Shown here piece by piece: positions 23,273-30,252 of a stretch of DNA of 49,540 nt. Below the pieces are notes generated by a model, which was given only the letters and a program-made list of their open reading frames with translations, searched no databases and was not told the DNA's origin. The stretch lies in NCBI GenBank assembly GCA_019245115.1, contig JAFARZ010000293.1:1-49540 (forward strand). Direction: 5' to 3'. The stretch's first letter is position 1, and each line of letters starts with the position of its first letter. The translations under genes and the position numbers were made by a program. Source of the DNA: Streptosporangiaceae bacterium. GTDB lineage: Bacteria > Actinomycetota > Actinomycetes > Streptosporangiales > Streptosporangiaceae.

Positions 23273-23530
23273 TGCCCGAATATCGAAACTTCTCCGCAAC
23301 TGCCCGCCCTCAGGCCGTCACGCAACCCTGCTGCGCGGCCATTGCCAGGTCGGCCGCACGCTTGTCCATACGCCGGCCCCCGCACTCGTTCGCGCACTCC
23401 TGGCCGCACCCGTCCGCACGCCCGGCCACCCGCCTGCTCGCGCAGCCTGCGGTCCCTCCAGTCCGCTTTCACGCCCATAGCCCGCTCCTTCGTCGACCAG
23501 CCATCCGTTCGCACGTACCCTCACCTCTCA

Positions 23531-23616
23531 CATGTCACGCACTACAACCCGCATGTCACGCACTGAATCTGTTTCGCGTACCAAGCGGGGACATTCGCGT
23601 CCCAAGCGGGGACATG
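23531..23616. mobile_element. Family C element, copy 1: paired 21-bp-spaced boxes facing each other
   Basis: CATGTCACGCACT occurs at 23531 and 23552. On the other strand CATGTCCCCGCTTGG occurs twice, ending at 23581 and 23602. The spacing is exactly 21 bases in both pairs. The two ends share CATGTC but differ beyond it. Repeated TGTC boxes at two-helix-turn spacing are what I recall for ends of IS481-type insertion sequences; there is no transposase between them, so this may be a remnant or two abutting ends. Confidence 0.6.
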
Positions 23617-23821
23617 AGCCGGCAACTGGCCAAGAGGCGACCAGCGTGCCACGGTCATGACGATCCGATATCAGTGCGTGACCCACGGTCTGCGTACAGC
23701 AGCCTGGAGAGACCTGAAACCGACGGTGCCAGCGGACGGTGATAGGCCGCTGAGGTGCACGTCTACCGAAAATGTCAGACCCTCGCGGTACGTTCGGACG
23801 GACATCGACAACCGACTGGAC

Positions 23822-23843
23822 AACACGACGAATTCGTGTTCGA
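23822..23843. promoter_or_regulatory. Dyad and possible LexA-like site before the HEPN gene
   Basis: AACACGA (23822-23828) and TCGTGTT (23834-23840) are complementary. Overlapping them, CGAAT-TCGT-GTTCGA resembles the actinobacterial SOS box CGAAC-N4-GTTCG with one change in the core. It lies about 85 bases before the start codon. Weak evidence; either reading may be wrong. Confidence 0.25.
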
Positions 23844-23923
23844 CTGGAACCGTGCCGGCCGGGTGGGGCGAGGGGAAGCGCCTCGCCCGTGCCGGGTGTA
23901 TTAAACGGAGGGAGAGTGGACTG

Positions 23924-24397
23924 ATGGGCAACCTCATGGAAGCGCGCGCCGAGGCCGGGGAGGCGGGCGTGCTCAGCCCGCAGCATCCGAGGATCGCGCC
24001 TACCGTTCTCAGCATGTTGCAGTCTGCGCGGCGTGGGCTGGTCGAGGCCGGGGACGAGACGACCCCCGCTGCGCGGTACGTCATGGCTCATCTGGCCGCG
24101 TTGCGTGCCGCCGCGGCGGTGGTGGCCGCTCGGGGCGAGCCCAGCCGCTCACGGCGCAGGAAGCCGCATAGCGTCTGGGAACTGCTGCCGCAGGTGGAGC
24201 CGGCGCTTACGGAATGGGCGGCGTATTTCGCCGCCGGCGCTGGCAAGCGTGCCGCGGCTGAGGCCGGACTACCGCGAGCCGCGTCCGCCCGCGAGGCCGA
24301 TGACCTGCTGCGGGACGCGGAGACCTTCCTTACCCTTGCTGAGACTGCGCTCGGTGTCGAGGTTCAGTCCCCGCTCCCGCTCAGGCCTGCTGGGTAG
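23924..24397 (+). CDS. SAV_6107-family HEPN protein
   Basis: A 157-residue all-helical protein matching the actinobacterial SAV_6107 HEPN group. It has a Pro-rich start, an Ala-rich helix, GEPSRSRRRKPHSVWELLPQ, then EWAAYFAAGAGKRAAAEAGLPRAASAREADDLLRDAETFL. HEPN domains often act as RNases or nucleotide-binding partners, but this family has no established role and I see no clear Rx4-6H catalytic motif. The ATG at 23924 follows GGAGGGAG by eight bases; the frame is open further upstream but noncoding-like. Confidence 0.7.
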   Translation: MGNLMEARAEAGEAGVLSPQHPRIAPTVLSMLQSARRGLVEAGDETTPAARYVMAHLAALRAAAAVVAARGEPSRSRRRKPHSVWELLPQVEPALTEWAAYFAAGAGKRAAAEAGLPRAASAREADDLLRDAETFLTLAETALGVEVQSPLPLRPAG

Positions 24398-24417
24398 GCT
24401 CTGCTAGCTTTTTCCGG

Positions 24418-24438
24418 CCGGGGGAACCGACCCCCCGG
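24418..24438 (+). terminator. GC hairpin after the HEPN gene
   Basis: CCGGGGG (24418-24424), loop AACCGA and CCCCCGG (24432-24438) form a stem 20 bases after the HEPN stop and before the convergent bldD stop. It resembles the hairpin at 17667-17688 and the last part of family D. Confidence 0.6.
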
Positions 24439-24484
24439 ACCAGAGGGGAAGGACGACCCCCGCGTCGCCCTTACTAAGCATTGT

Positions 24485-24979
24485 TCAGAACGCTTCCATC
24501 GCGCCGCGTGCGTCGGAGTCGAGAACGCCCCAGCTGATGAGTTCTTCGGTGAGGTCCGCCGGGGACTTGTCATAGATGACCGCGAGCGAGCGGAGATCCT
24601 CGTGGCGGACCGAAAGGACTCGGCCGTTGTAGTCGCCGCGCTGGCTCTGGATGGTCGCGACGTAGCGAGCGAGCGGGCCGACCTTGTCCTTGGGCAGCTG
24701 ACCCATGCGCTCCAGGTCGATGACCAGCTTGGGTGACGGCGCCAGCGGCGTAGGTGCGTTGTCGCCGGGCAGTAGTTCGGAGACGGGGACTCCGTAGAAC
24801 TCCGCGAGTTCGGCTAGCTTCTGTACAGTTACCGACCGGTCGCCGCGCTCGTAGGATCCCACGACGACGGCCTTCCAGCGGCCCCGGGACTTCTCCTCGA
24901 CCCCGTGGAGCGAGAGCCCTTGCTGTGTGCGGATGGCGCGTAGCCGCGCCCCTAGTGTCTTGGCGTACTCTGATGGCAT
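24485..24979 (-). CDS. bldD: Developmental regulator BldD
   Basis: BldD is the master repressor of sporulation genes in Streptomyces, dimerised by a c-di-GMP tetramer. This 164-residue protein matches it from start (SEYAKTLGARLRAIRTQQGL) to end (ELISWGVLDSDAR). The N-terminal Cro-type helix-turn-helix contains GRWKAVVVGSYERGDR. The C-terminal c-di-GMP signature is complete: Arg114, Asp116, Arg125 and Asp128, at the same numbers as in S. coelicolor. GAGGAA precedes the ATG. In Streptomyces bldD also lies just upstream of pyrR; here a repeat-filled 1-kb gap separates them and nusB/efp are not on the other side. Confidence 0.95.
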   Translation of the reverse strand: MPSEYAKTLGARLRAIRTQQGLSLHGVEEKSRGRWKAVVVGSYERGDRSVTVQKLAELAEFYGVPVSELLPGDNAPTPLAPSPKLVIDLERMGQLPKDKVGPLARYVATIQSQRGDYNGRVLSVRHEDLRSLAVIYDKSPADLTEELISWGVLDSDARGAMEAF

Positions 24980-25013
24980 TTTTCCTCGGTTCCCCGGCCA
25001 GTCGTCGCTTACG

Positions 25014-25024
25014 GTAACGGTTAC
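25014..25024. promoter_or_regulatory. Palindrome upstream of bldD
   Basis: GTAAC, G, GTTAC forms an 11-base dyad about 35 bases before the bldD start. BldD represses its own gene in Streptomyces, so this is a candidate autoregulatory site, though it does not clearly match the published BldD consensus that I remember. Confidence 0.35.
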
Positions 25025-25397
25025 GCTCAGTGACGGTAGGCGGCGAGCGCGACAAGGTCAAGCCGAATGGCAAAAACGGGTCTAACTCGTCTGGTAACCG
25101 GCTTGCCCTCCCCGATCGCTATGTACCCTCCGTCGACAGACGAGAATCCCGATGTAGTCAGGTTTCCCGGCACTACCGGCGTGTCGCCGGCAGTTGGCAG
25201 ACGCATCGTCACGTTCTGATGGCATCTGTCCAGTGTGATCTAAATCACACTCCGGCGGCGACTTCGGCGGGCCGTATCATCGCTCTCCGGCGGGGACCGC
25301 GAACCGTAATCAACGCCCGTCGACAGGCATGCCCCGCGTCGGCCGGATATGGAGTCGGCCCCTCGCATAGCCACGAAGCCCGACCGGACGGCTCTTG

Positions 25398-25445
25398 ACA
25401 ATAGCCCGTAGCTCGAGCCTCACAATAGCCCGTTGCTCGAGCCTA
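25398..25445 (+). repeat. 24-bp tandem duplication
   Basis: Two units of ACAATAGCCCGT(A/T)GCTCGAGCCT plus one base (25398-25421 and 25422-25445) differ at two positions. Confidence 0.85.
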
Positions 25446-25465
25446 AAAGTGCGCGACGCCAGGCG

Positions 25466-25541
25466 CGACGATGGCGCCATTCATCGCGCTGGCCGAGGAT
25501 TTGTCCGGTTCCAACGACATCGATGGCGCCATCGATGTCGC
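25466..25541 (+). repeat. Family B double-palindrome element, copy 2
   Basis: ATGGCGCCAT occurs at 25471 and 25523, exactly 52 bases apart as in copy 1 (9515-9590). The right one lies in a perfect 24-bp palindrome (25516-25539) running from GACATCGATGGC to its complement. The middle GGATTTGTCCGGTTCC is also shared. About 63 of 76 bases agree with copy 1. Confidence 0.78.
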
Positions 25542-25543
25542 AC

Positions 25544-25581
25544 GAGTCCCGGTTCCCGAACAGAGTCCCGGTTCCCGAACA
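25544..25581 (+). repeat. 19-bp tandem duplication
   Basis: GAGTCCCGGTTCCCGAACA occurs twice without change (25544-25562 and 25563-25581), directly after the family B element. Confidence 0.88.
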
Positions 25582-25636
25582 GCCCCCAAGCTTAGGTTTT
25601 ACCTCGCGCTCGGGGCCTCCGTCGCCTTCCAGTTCG

Positions 25637-25748
25637 ACTTGTCACCCGCTACGCAGCACATGTCACCCGCTACATCGAATTGCTGTCCTGGAATGCGGAG
25701 TATGTCCAGCACTACCGGGTGACATGTCGGCCGGGACGGGTGACAAGT
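25637..25748. mobile_element. Family C element, copy 2: symmetric 112-bp element
   Basis: The outer arms ACTTGTCACCCG (25637-25648) and CGGGTGACAAGT (25737-25748) are exact complements, and so are the inner arms ACATGTCACCCG (25658-25669) and CGGGTGACATGT (25716-25727). Inner and outer boxes start 21 bases apart at both ends. This is a miniature element with doubled ends and no coding capacity, consistent with a MITE or an excision scar of an IS481-like element. Confidence 0.75.
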
Positions 25749-25984
25749 GAGAGACCGGGCACCTCGGCAGGCGGTCAACCTGGGCGATTTGCCGGGAAAG
25801 GTGTAGTTATCACGTGAACGGCGTAGACGATCACCACGAAACCACCCGGACGTTAAAACCTAAGCCAAGACCCGACGCGCCGAGGTCGGGGACGCCGATG
25901 CCGAGCCGACGTCCGGTATCGCGACGCGCCGGCGGTTGCCAGCCGCAGTTACAGCGCCGATACCGGTACCCTTACCGAAAGACA

Positions 25985-26020
25985 TCCTTTAAGGACCGTT
26001 CAGTGAGACGGGGAAGGAGG
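25985..26020 (+). promoter_or_regulatory. PyrR-binding hairpin covering the pyrR ribosome-binding site
   Basis: TCCTTTAAGGACCGTT then CAGTGAGACGGGG then AAGGAGG matches the PyrR-binding loop: a CCG/CGG stem with the conserved CAGNGAGA loop, and a lower stem in which TCCTT pairs with AAGGA of the ribosome-binding site. In mycobacteria PyrR with UMP is known to repress translation through such a site. With the overlapping start codons downstream, one switch could control the whole operon. Confidence 0.85.
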
Positions 26021-26028
26021 TCCGTTCC

Positions 26029-26844
26029 ATGTGCGCTGCTCTTAATCCGGTCGCCCGGCAAGGACTTGCAGTCTTGGATGCCGACGAGATCAGGCGAGCG
26101 CTCACCAGGATCGCGCACGAGATCCTGGAGCGGACACATGGCGGCGAAGAGGTCGTCCTGCTCGGTGTCCCGACTCGCGGTGTTCCCCTCGCTCGGCGGC
26201 TAGCCGAGCGCATCGGCCAGTTCGAGGGACTCGAGATCCCATGTGGCTCGCTCGACGTCACCTTGCATCGCGACGACTTGCGGCTTCGTCCGGCACGGGC
26301 GCTGGGCCGCACCGAACTCCCGGCTGGCGGCGTAGACGGTAAGACTGTCGTCCTGGTCGATGACGTGCTGTATTCCGGCCGCACGGTCCGGGCCGCTCTG
26401 GACGCTCTTACCGATCTCGGCCGGCCGCGCACCGTCCAGCTGGCGGTCCTGGTCGACCGCGGCCACCGCGAGCTTCCTATCCGCGCCGACTACGTGGGCA
26501 AGAACCTGCCGACCTCGCAGCGGGAGATGGTGCACGTGCTGCTGACCGAGGTGGACGGCACCGACGCCGTGCTGATAGGCGACGGCAGCCCGGGCGACCG
26601 CAGCCCCGACGCGAGCAGCCCGAGCGCCCGCAGCCCCGACGCGAGCAGCCCCAGCACCACGAGCACCACGAGCAGCCCCGGCACCACAGCAGCCCACGGT
26701 GGCCCCGCGGCGAGCGAAGCGAGCTTCGCCCATCGTACGGCCGCGGAGGTCCGAAAGGCCTCCCGGCCGGACGATACTGCGGCGGGCAGCCGCACGAGCG
26801 GGGGGTCCGGGGGGTTGGTTTCCACCCCCCGGAAAACACAGTGA
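26029..26844 (+). CDS. pyrR: Pyrimidine operon regulator PyrR with repeat-derived tail
   Basis: PyrR senses UMP/PRPP and binds the pyr mRNA leader; many also have uracil phosphoribosyltransferase activity. Residues 1-185 are a complete PyrR, with the PRPP motif VVLVDDVLYSGRT and the basic loop region LDVTLHRDDL. The remaining about 86 residues are not PyrR: a Ser/Pro/Asp-rich stretch with an RSPDASSPS repeat, then sequence encoded by family D copy 2 (AASEASFAHRTAAEVRKAS to TPRKTQ). The ATG follows AAGGAGG by eight bases inside the PyrR hairpin. The stop overlaps the pyrB GTG in GTGA. Confidence 0.93.
   Translation: MCAALNPVARQGLAVLDADEIRRALTRIAHEILERTHGGEEVVLLGVPTRGVPLARRLAERIGQFEGLEIPCGSLDVTLHRDDLRLRPARALGRTELPAGGVDGKTVVLVDDVLYSGRTVRAALDALTDLGRPRTVQLAVLVDRGHRELPIRADYVGKNLPTSQREMVHVLLTEVDGTDAVLIGDGSPGDRSPDASSPSARSPDASSPSTTSTTSSPGTTAAHGGPAASEASFAHRTAAEVRKASRPDDTAAGSRTSGGSGGLVSTPRKTQ
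26703..26841 (+). repeat. Family D module, copy 2, forming the end of pyrR
   Basis: In order: CGGCGAGCGAAGCGAGCTTCGC (about 26708-26729); a hairpin with CGGCC ends and GGAGGTCC/GGCCTCC inside (26738-26770); and CCGGGGGG (26807-26814), loop TTGGTTTCCA, CCCCCCGG (26825-26832), ending at GGAAAACACAG. Copy 1 at 12334-12613 has the same order, and the last stem keeps pairing while changing a C-G pair to T-A. Confidence 0.82.
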
Positions 26845-27797
26845 ACCGCCACCTGATCTCCGCCGCCGATCTCAGCCGGGATGATTCGCTGCTCATTCTC
26901 GACACCGCCGAAGAGCTCGCGAGCATCGCCGACCGGCCGATCAAGAAGCTGCCGACGCTGCGCGGCCGGACCGTTGTCAACCTGTTCTTCGAGGATTCCA
27001 CCCGCACCAGGATTTCGTTCGAGGCCGCCGCCAAGCGGCTGTCCGCCGACGTCATCAACTTCTCCGCCAAGGGCTCAAGCGTCGCCAAGGGCGAGAGCCT
27101 GAAAGACACCGCCCTCACGCTTGAGGCGATGGGCGCGGACGCGGTCGTCATCCGCCACGGCGCATCGGGTGCCGCGCACCGGCTGGCCAGGTGGGTCCGC
27201 GGCACCGTGGTCAACGCGGGCGACGGTACACACGAGCATCCGACCCAGGCGCTGCTCGACGCGTTCACCATCAGGCGCCGCCTTCTGGGCATCGAGCGAG
27301 CCCGAGGCCAGGGCCTGGACGGGATGCGGGTTACGATCGTCGGCGACGTTCTGCACAGCCGGGTGGCCCGCTCGAACGTGCTGCTGCTCAGCACGCTCGG
27401 CGCGCACGTGACGCTGGCCGCGCCGCCGACCCTGCTGCCGCTGGCCGTCGGAAGCTGGCCCTGCGGCGTCAGCTACGACCTCGACAGCGAGCTGCCCAAG
27501 AGCGACGCGGTGATGATGCTGCGGGTGCAGCAGGAGCGGATGACCGCCGCGTATTTCCCTAGCGTGCGCGAATACAGCCGAAGGTACGGGCTCGACGCCA
27601 CCAGGATGACGCGACTGCCCGATCATGCCATCGTCATGCACCCTGGCCCGATGAACAGAGGAGTGGAGATCGCCGCCGAAGTGGCCGATTCACCCAGATC
27701 AACGATCGTCGAACAGGTGGCCAACGGGGTGACCGTCCGGATGGCGGTCCTCTACCTGCTGCTCGGCGGCGCCGAGCTTCCGGCGGTGACCCAGTGA
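26841..27797 (+). CDS. pyrB: Aspartate carbamoyltransferase catalytic subunit
   Basis: It joins carbamoyl phosphate and aspartate, the committed step of pyrimidine synthesis. The carbamoyl-phosphate site is EDSTRTR (51-57), with FSAKGSSVAKGES, the GDGTHEHPTQALLD loop and the C-terminal MHPGPMNRGVEI. The length of 318 residues is usual. No regulatory pyrI gene is present. The GTG start overlaps the pyrR stop and the GTGA end overlaps the pyrC start, so translation is coupled. Confidence 0.97.
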   Translation: MNRHLISAADLSRDDSLLILDTAEELASIADRPIKKLPTLRGRTVVNLFFEDSTRTRISFEAAAKRLSADVINFSAKGSSVAKGESLKDTALTLEAMGADAVVIRHGASGAAHRLARWVRGTVVNAGDGTHEHPTQALLDAFTIRRRLLGIERARGQGLDGMRVTIVGDVLHSRVARSNVLLLSTLGAHVTLAAPPTLLPLAVGSWPCGVSYDLDSELPKSDAVMMLRVQQERMTAAYFPSVREYSRRYGLDATRMTRLPDHAIVMHPGPMNRGVEIAAEVADSPRSTIVEQVANGVTVRMAVLYLLLGGAELPAVTQ

Positions 27798-29146
27798 CGA
27801 ACAACCCCGTAAACAACCGCGTAAACGACCCAGACAACAAAGCGGCCCACTGGCTGATCCGCGGCGTAACCATCACAACCGGCCCGGACGACCGCGCGCC
27901 AACCGACCTTCTGCTCCGCGATGGCGTGATCACCGAGACCGGCCCGAAGCTCACCGCACCCGGCGCGCAGGTCCTCGACGCCCACGGTCTCATCGCCCTG
28001 CCCGGCCTGGTCGACCTGCACACCCACCTGCGTGAGCCGGGCCGCGAGGACGCGGAAACCGTCGAGACCGGCACCGCGGCCGCGGCGCTCGGCGGCTACA
28101 CCGCGGTGCACGCGATGGCCAACACCGAACCGGTGGCCGACACCGCCGGGGTGGTCGAGCAGATCTGGCGGCTTGGCCGAACAGCCGGCCACGCGGACGT
28201 GCAGCCGGTCGGCGCGGTCACCGTCGGCCTCAACGGCCGGCAGCTTGCCGAACTCGGCGCCATGGCCGACTCCGCCGCCCACGTCCGCGTGTTCTCTGAC
28301 GACGGCAAGTGCGTGGCCGACCCCCTGCTGATGAGGAGAGCCCTCGAGTACGTCAAGGCGTTCGACGGCGTGATCGCCCAGCACGCGCAGGATCCTCGGC
28401 TGACCGAGGGCGCGCAGCTCAACGAGGGGGAGATGTCCGGGCGCCTCGGTCTCGCGGGCTGGCCCGCCGTGGCCGAGGAGGGCATCGTCGCCCGGGACTG
28501 CCTGCTCGCCGCCCATGTCGGCTCGGCGCTGCATATCTGCCACGTCTCCACGGCGGGCTCGGTGGAGATCATCCGCTGGGCCAAGTCCAAGGGCTGGCCA
28601 GTGACCGCCGAAGTCACTCCGCACCACCTCCTGCTGACCGATGAGCTCGCCGCTGGCTACGACCCGGTGTACAAGGTGAACCCGCCGCTCCGCACCGCCG
28701 CCGACGTGGCCGAGCTACGCAGAGCCCTCGCGGATGGCACCATCGATTGCGTGGCCACCGACCACGCCCCGCACCCGGTGGAGGCCAAGGAGACCGAGTG
28801 GGCGGAAGCGGCCTGGGGGATGATCGGCCTGGAGACCGCGCTTCGCGTGGTGCACAAGGCGATGGTGGAGACCGGCCTGCTCGACTGGGCCGGCGTGGCC
28901 GACCGGATGTCAGCCAGGCCCGCCAGGATCGGCCGGCTGGCCCGGCACGGCCTCCCGCTCAGCCAGGGCGTGCCGGCCAGCCTTACCCTGTATGACCCGG
29001 GGGCGCCCGCCGAGCTGATCAGCTCCAGCGGGGCGTCCAAGAGCCGCAACACGCCGTTCGCCGGGATGGAGCTGCCCGGCCGGGTAGTCGCCACGTTCCT
29101 GCGCGGTACCCCCACCGTGCTCGACGGAAAGCTGGCCAGCGCATGA
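27794..29146 (+). CDS. pyrC: Dihydroorotase
   Basis: A zinc amidohydrolase that cyclises carbamoyl aspartate. Metal ligands are in DLHTHLREPG (74-83), a His in ICHVSTAGS and Asp in CVATDHAPH. At 450 residues it is the class I (PyrC of actinobacteria/Bacillus) type. The start is a GTG overlapping the pyrB stop by four bases, and its own stop overlaps carA in ATGA. The small membrane-protein gene often found between pyrC and carA in actinobacteria is absent. Confidence 0.96.
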   Translation: MTNNPVNNRVNDPDNKAAHWLIRGVTITTGPDDRAPTDLLLRDGVITETGPKLTAPGAQVLDAHGLIALPGLVDLHTHLREPGREDAETVETGTAAAALGGYTAVHAMANTEPVADTAGVVEQIWRLGRTAGHADVQPVGAVTVGLNGRQLAELGAMADSAAHVRVFSDDGKCVADPLLMRRALEYVKAFDGVIAQHAQDPRLTEGAQLNEGEMSGRLGLAGWPAVAEEGIVARDCLLAAHVGSALHICHVSTAGSVEIIRWAKSKGWPVTAEVTPHHLLLTDELAAGYDPVYKVNPPLRTAADVAELRRALADGTIDCVATDHAPHPVEAKETEWAEAAWGMIGLETALRVVHKAMVETGLLDWAGVADRMSARPARIGRLARHGLPLSQGVPASLTLYDPGAPAELISSSGASKSRNTPFAGMELPGRVVATFLRGTPTVLDGKLASA

Positions 29147-30252
29147 CCACAGCGATGCTCGTGCTCGAAGACGGCACCACCCTGACCGGTGCCGCGTTCG
29201 GCGCGCCGGGCGAGACGTTCGGCGAGATGGTGTTCAACACCGGAATGACCGGCTACCAGGAGACGCTCACCGATCCGTCCTACTGCCGTCAGATCGTCGC
29301 GATGACCGCGCCCCACATCGGCAACACCGGCGTCAACGGCGAGGATCCTGAGTCGAGACGGGTGTGGGTGAGCGGTTACGTCGTACGCGAGCCCGCCCGG
29401 ATCACCTCCAGCTGGCGTGCCACCAGCGACCTCGACGCCTACCTCAAGGCCGAGGGCATCTCGGGCATCGCCATCCGCGGCACCCGGTTGCTGACCAAGC
29501 GGGTCCGCGAGGCCGGAGCCATGCGCGCCGCGATCAGCACCGTCGAGGAAGACCCGGCCAGACTCCTGGAACGTGTCCTGAAAAGTCCGGAGATGGTGGG
29601 CGCCGACCTGGCCCGGGAGGTGACCACGCCCGAGCCGTACACCGTCCCCGCGACCACAAAAACGAAGTACCGCGTCGCCGCCGTCGACCTCGGCATCAAG
29701 GCGTCCACTCCGCGCAACATGGCGGCGCGTGGCTGTGAGGTCAACGTGCTCCCGGCCACCGCCACCGCGCAGGACATCCTGGCCACGTCCCCGGACGGGG
29801 TGTTCTTCAGCAACGGCCCCGGCGACCCCGCCGCCGCCCAGTACGCGGTGGACGCGATGCGCGGCGTCCTCAGCGCCGGCGTTCCGGTTTTCGGCATCTG
29901 CCTCGGCAGCCAGATCCTCGCGCTCGCCCTCGGCCTTGGCACCTACAAGCTCCGTTACGGCCACCGTGGCGTGAACCAGCCGGTCATGGACCTGGCCACC
30001 CGCCGTGTCTACATCACCAGCCACAACCACGGCTTCGCCGCGGAACTCCCGGCGGACACCAGATTCGACACCGGCTACGGCCCAGCCGAAGTCACCCACG
30101 TCAACCTGAACGACGGTGTGGTGGAAGGATTGCGGCTCATCGACCGCCCGGTGTTCAGCGTTCAGTACCACCCAGAGGCGGCCCCCGGGCCCCACGACGC
30201 CGCCGACCACTTCGACCAGTTCTGCGCGCTCATGGGACGCGGGGGGAAATGA
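29143..30252 (+). CDS. carA: Carbamoyl-phosphate synthase small subunit
   Basis: The glutamine amidotransferase subunit that feeds ammonia to CarB. The N-terminal domain has FNTGMTGYQETLTDPSY; the class I amidotransferase domain has the nucleophile Cys253 in GICLGSQ and the His343/Glu345 pair in YHPEA. The residue after GICLG is Ser, where E. coli has His; this position varies and is not catalytic. ATGA overlaps link it to pyrC and carB. Confidence 0.96.
   Translation: MTTAMLVLEDGTTLTGAAFGAPGETFGEMVFNTGMTGYQETLTDPSYCRQIVAMTAPHIGNTGVNGEDPESRRVWVSGYVVREPARITSSWRATSDLDAYLKAEGISGIAIRGTRLLTKRVREAGAMRAAISTVEEDPARLLERVLKSPEMVGADLAREVTTPEPYTVPATTKTKYRVAAVDLGIKASTPRNMAARGCEVNVLPATATAQDILATSPDGVFFSNGPGDPAAAQYAVDAMRGVLSAGVPVFGICLGSQILALALGLGTYKLRYGHRGVNQPVMDLATRRVYITSHNHGFAAELPADTRFDTGYGPAEVTHVNLNDGVVEGLRLIDRPVFSVQYHPEAAPGPHDAADHFDQFCALMGRGGK

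Larger units (their letters stand above)
23273..23923. other. Intergenic stretch between the GH2 and HEPN genes
   Basis: About 650 bases without a gene I can support. Open frames exist on both strands, but all are Arg/Pro/Ala-rich shadows of GC content. The stretch holds the family C element at 23531-23616 and the HEPN promoter region. Confidence 0.6.
25025..25984. other. Gene-free, repeat-rich region between bldD and pyrR
   Basis: About 950 bases hold no supportable gene. From left to right they contain an unremarkable stretch, a 24-bp tandem repeat (25398-25445), family B copy 2 (25466-25541), a 19-bp tandem repeat (25544-25581), family C copy 2 (25637-25748) and the upstream part of the pyr leader. 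Small open frames through the repeats are considered chance. Confidence 0.7.

Noticed and set aside
23197..23514. 105-residue minus-strand ORF upstream of the GH2 gene
   Set aside because: Its composition is Arg/Gly-rich with no recognisable motif, it overlaps the GH2 promoter and operator, and it looks like a GC shadow.
29893..29913. CarA GICLGSQ read as an inactivated glutaminase
   Set aside because: Cys253, His343 and Glu345 are all present; the changed residue is variable among actinobacterial CarA proteins.
28657..30210. 517-residue minus-strand ORF opposite pyrC and carA
   Set aside because: It is an antisense shadow caused by high GC, with no domain or ribosome-binding site.
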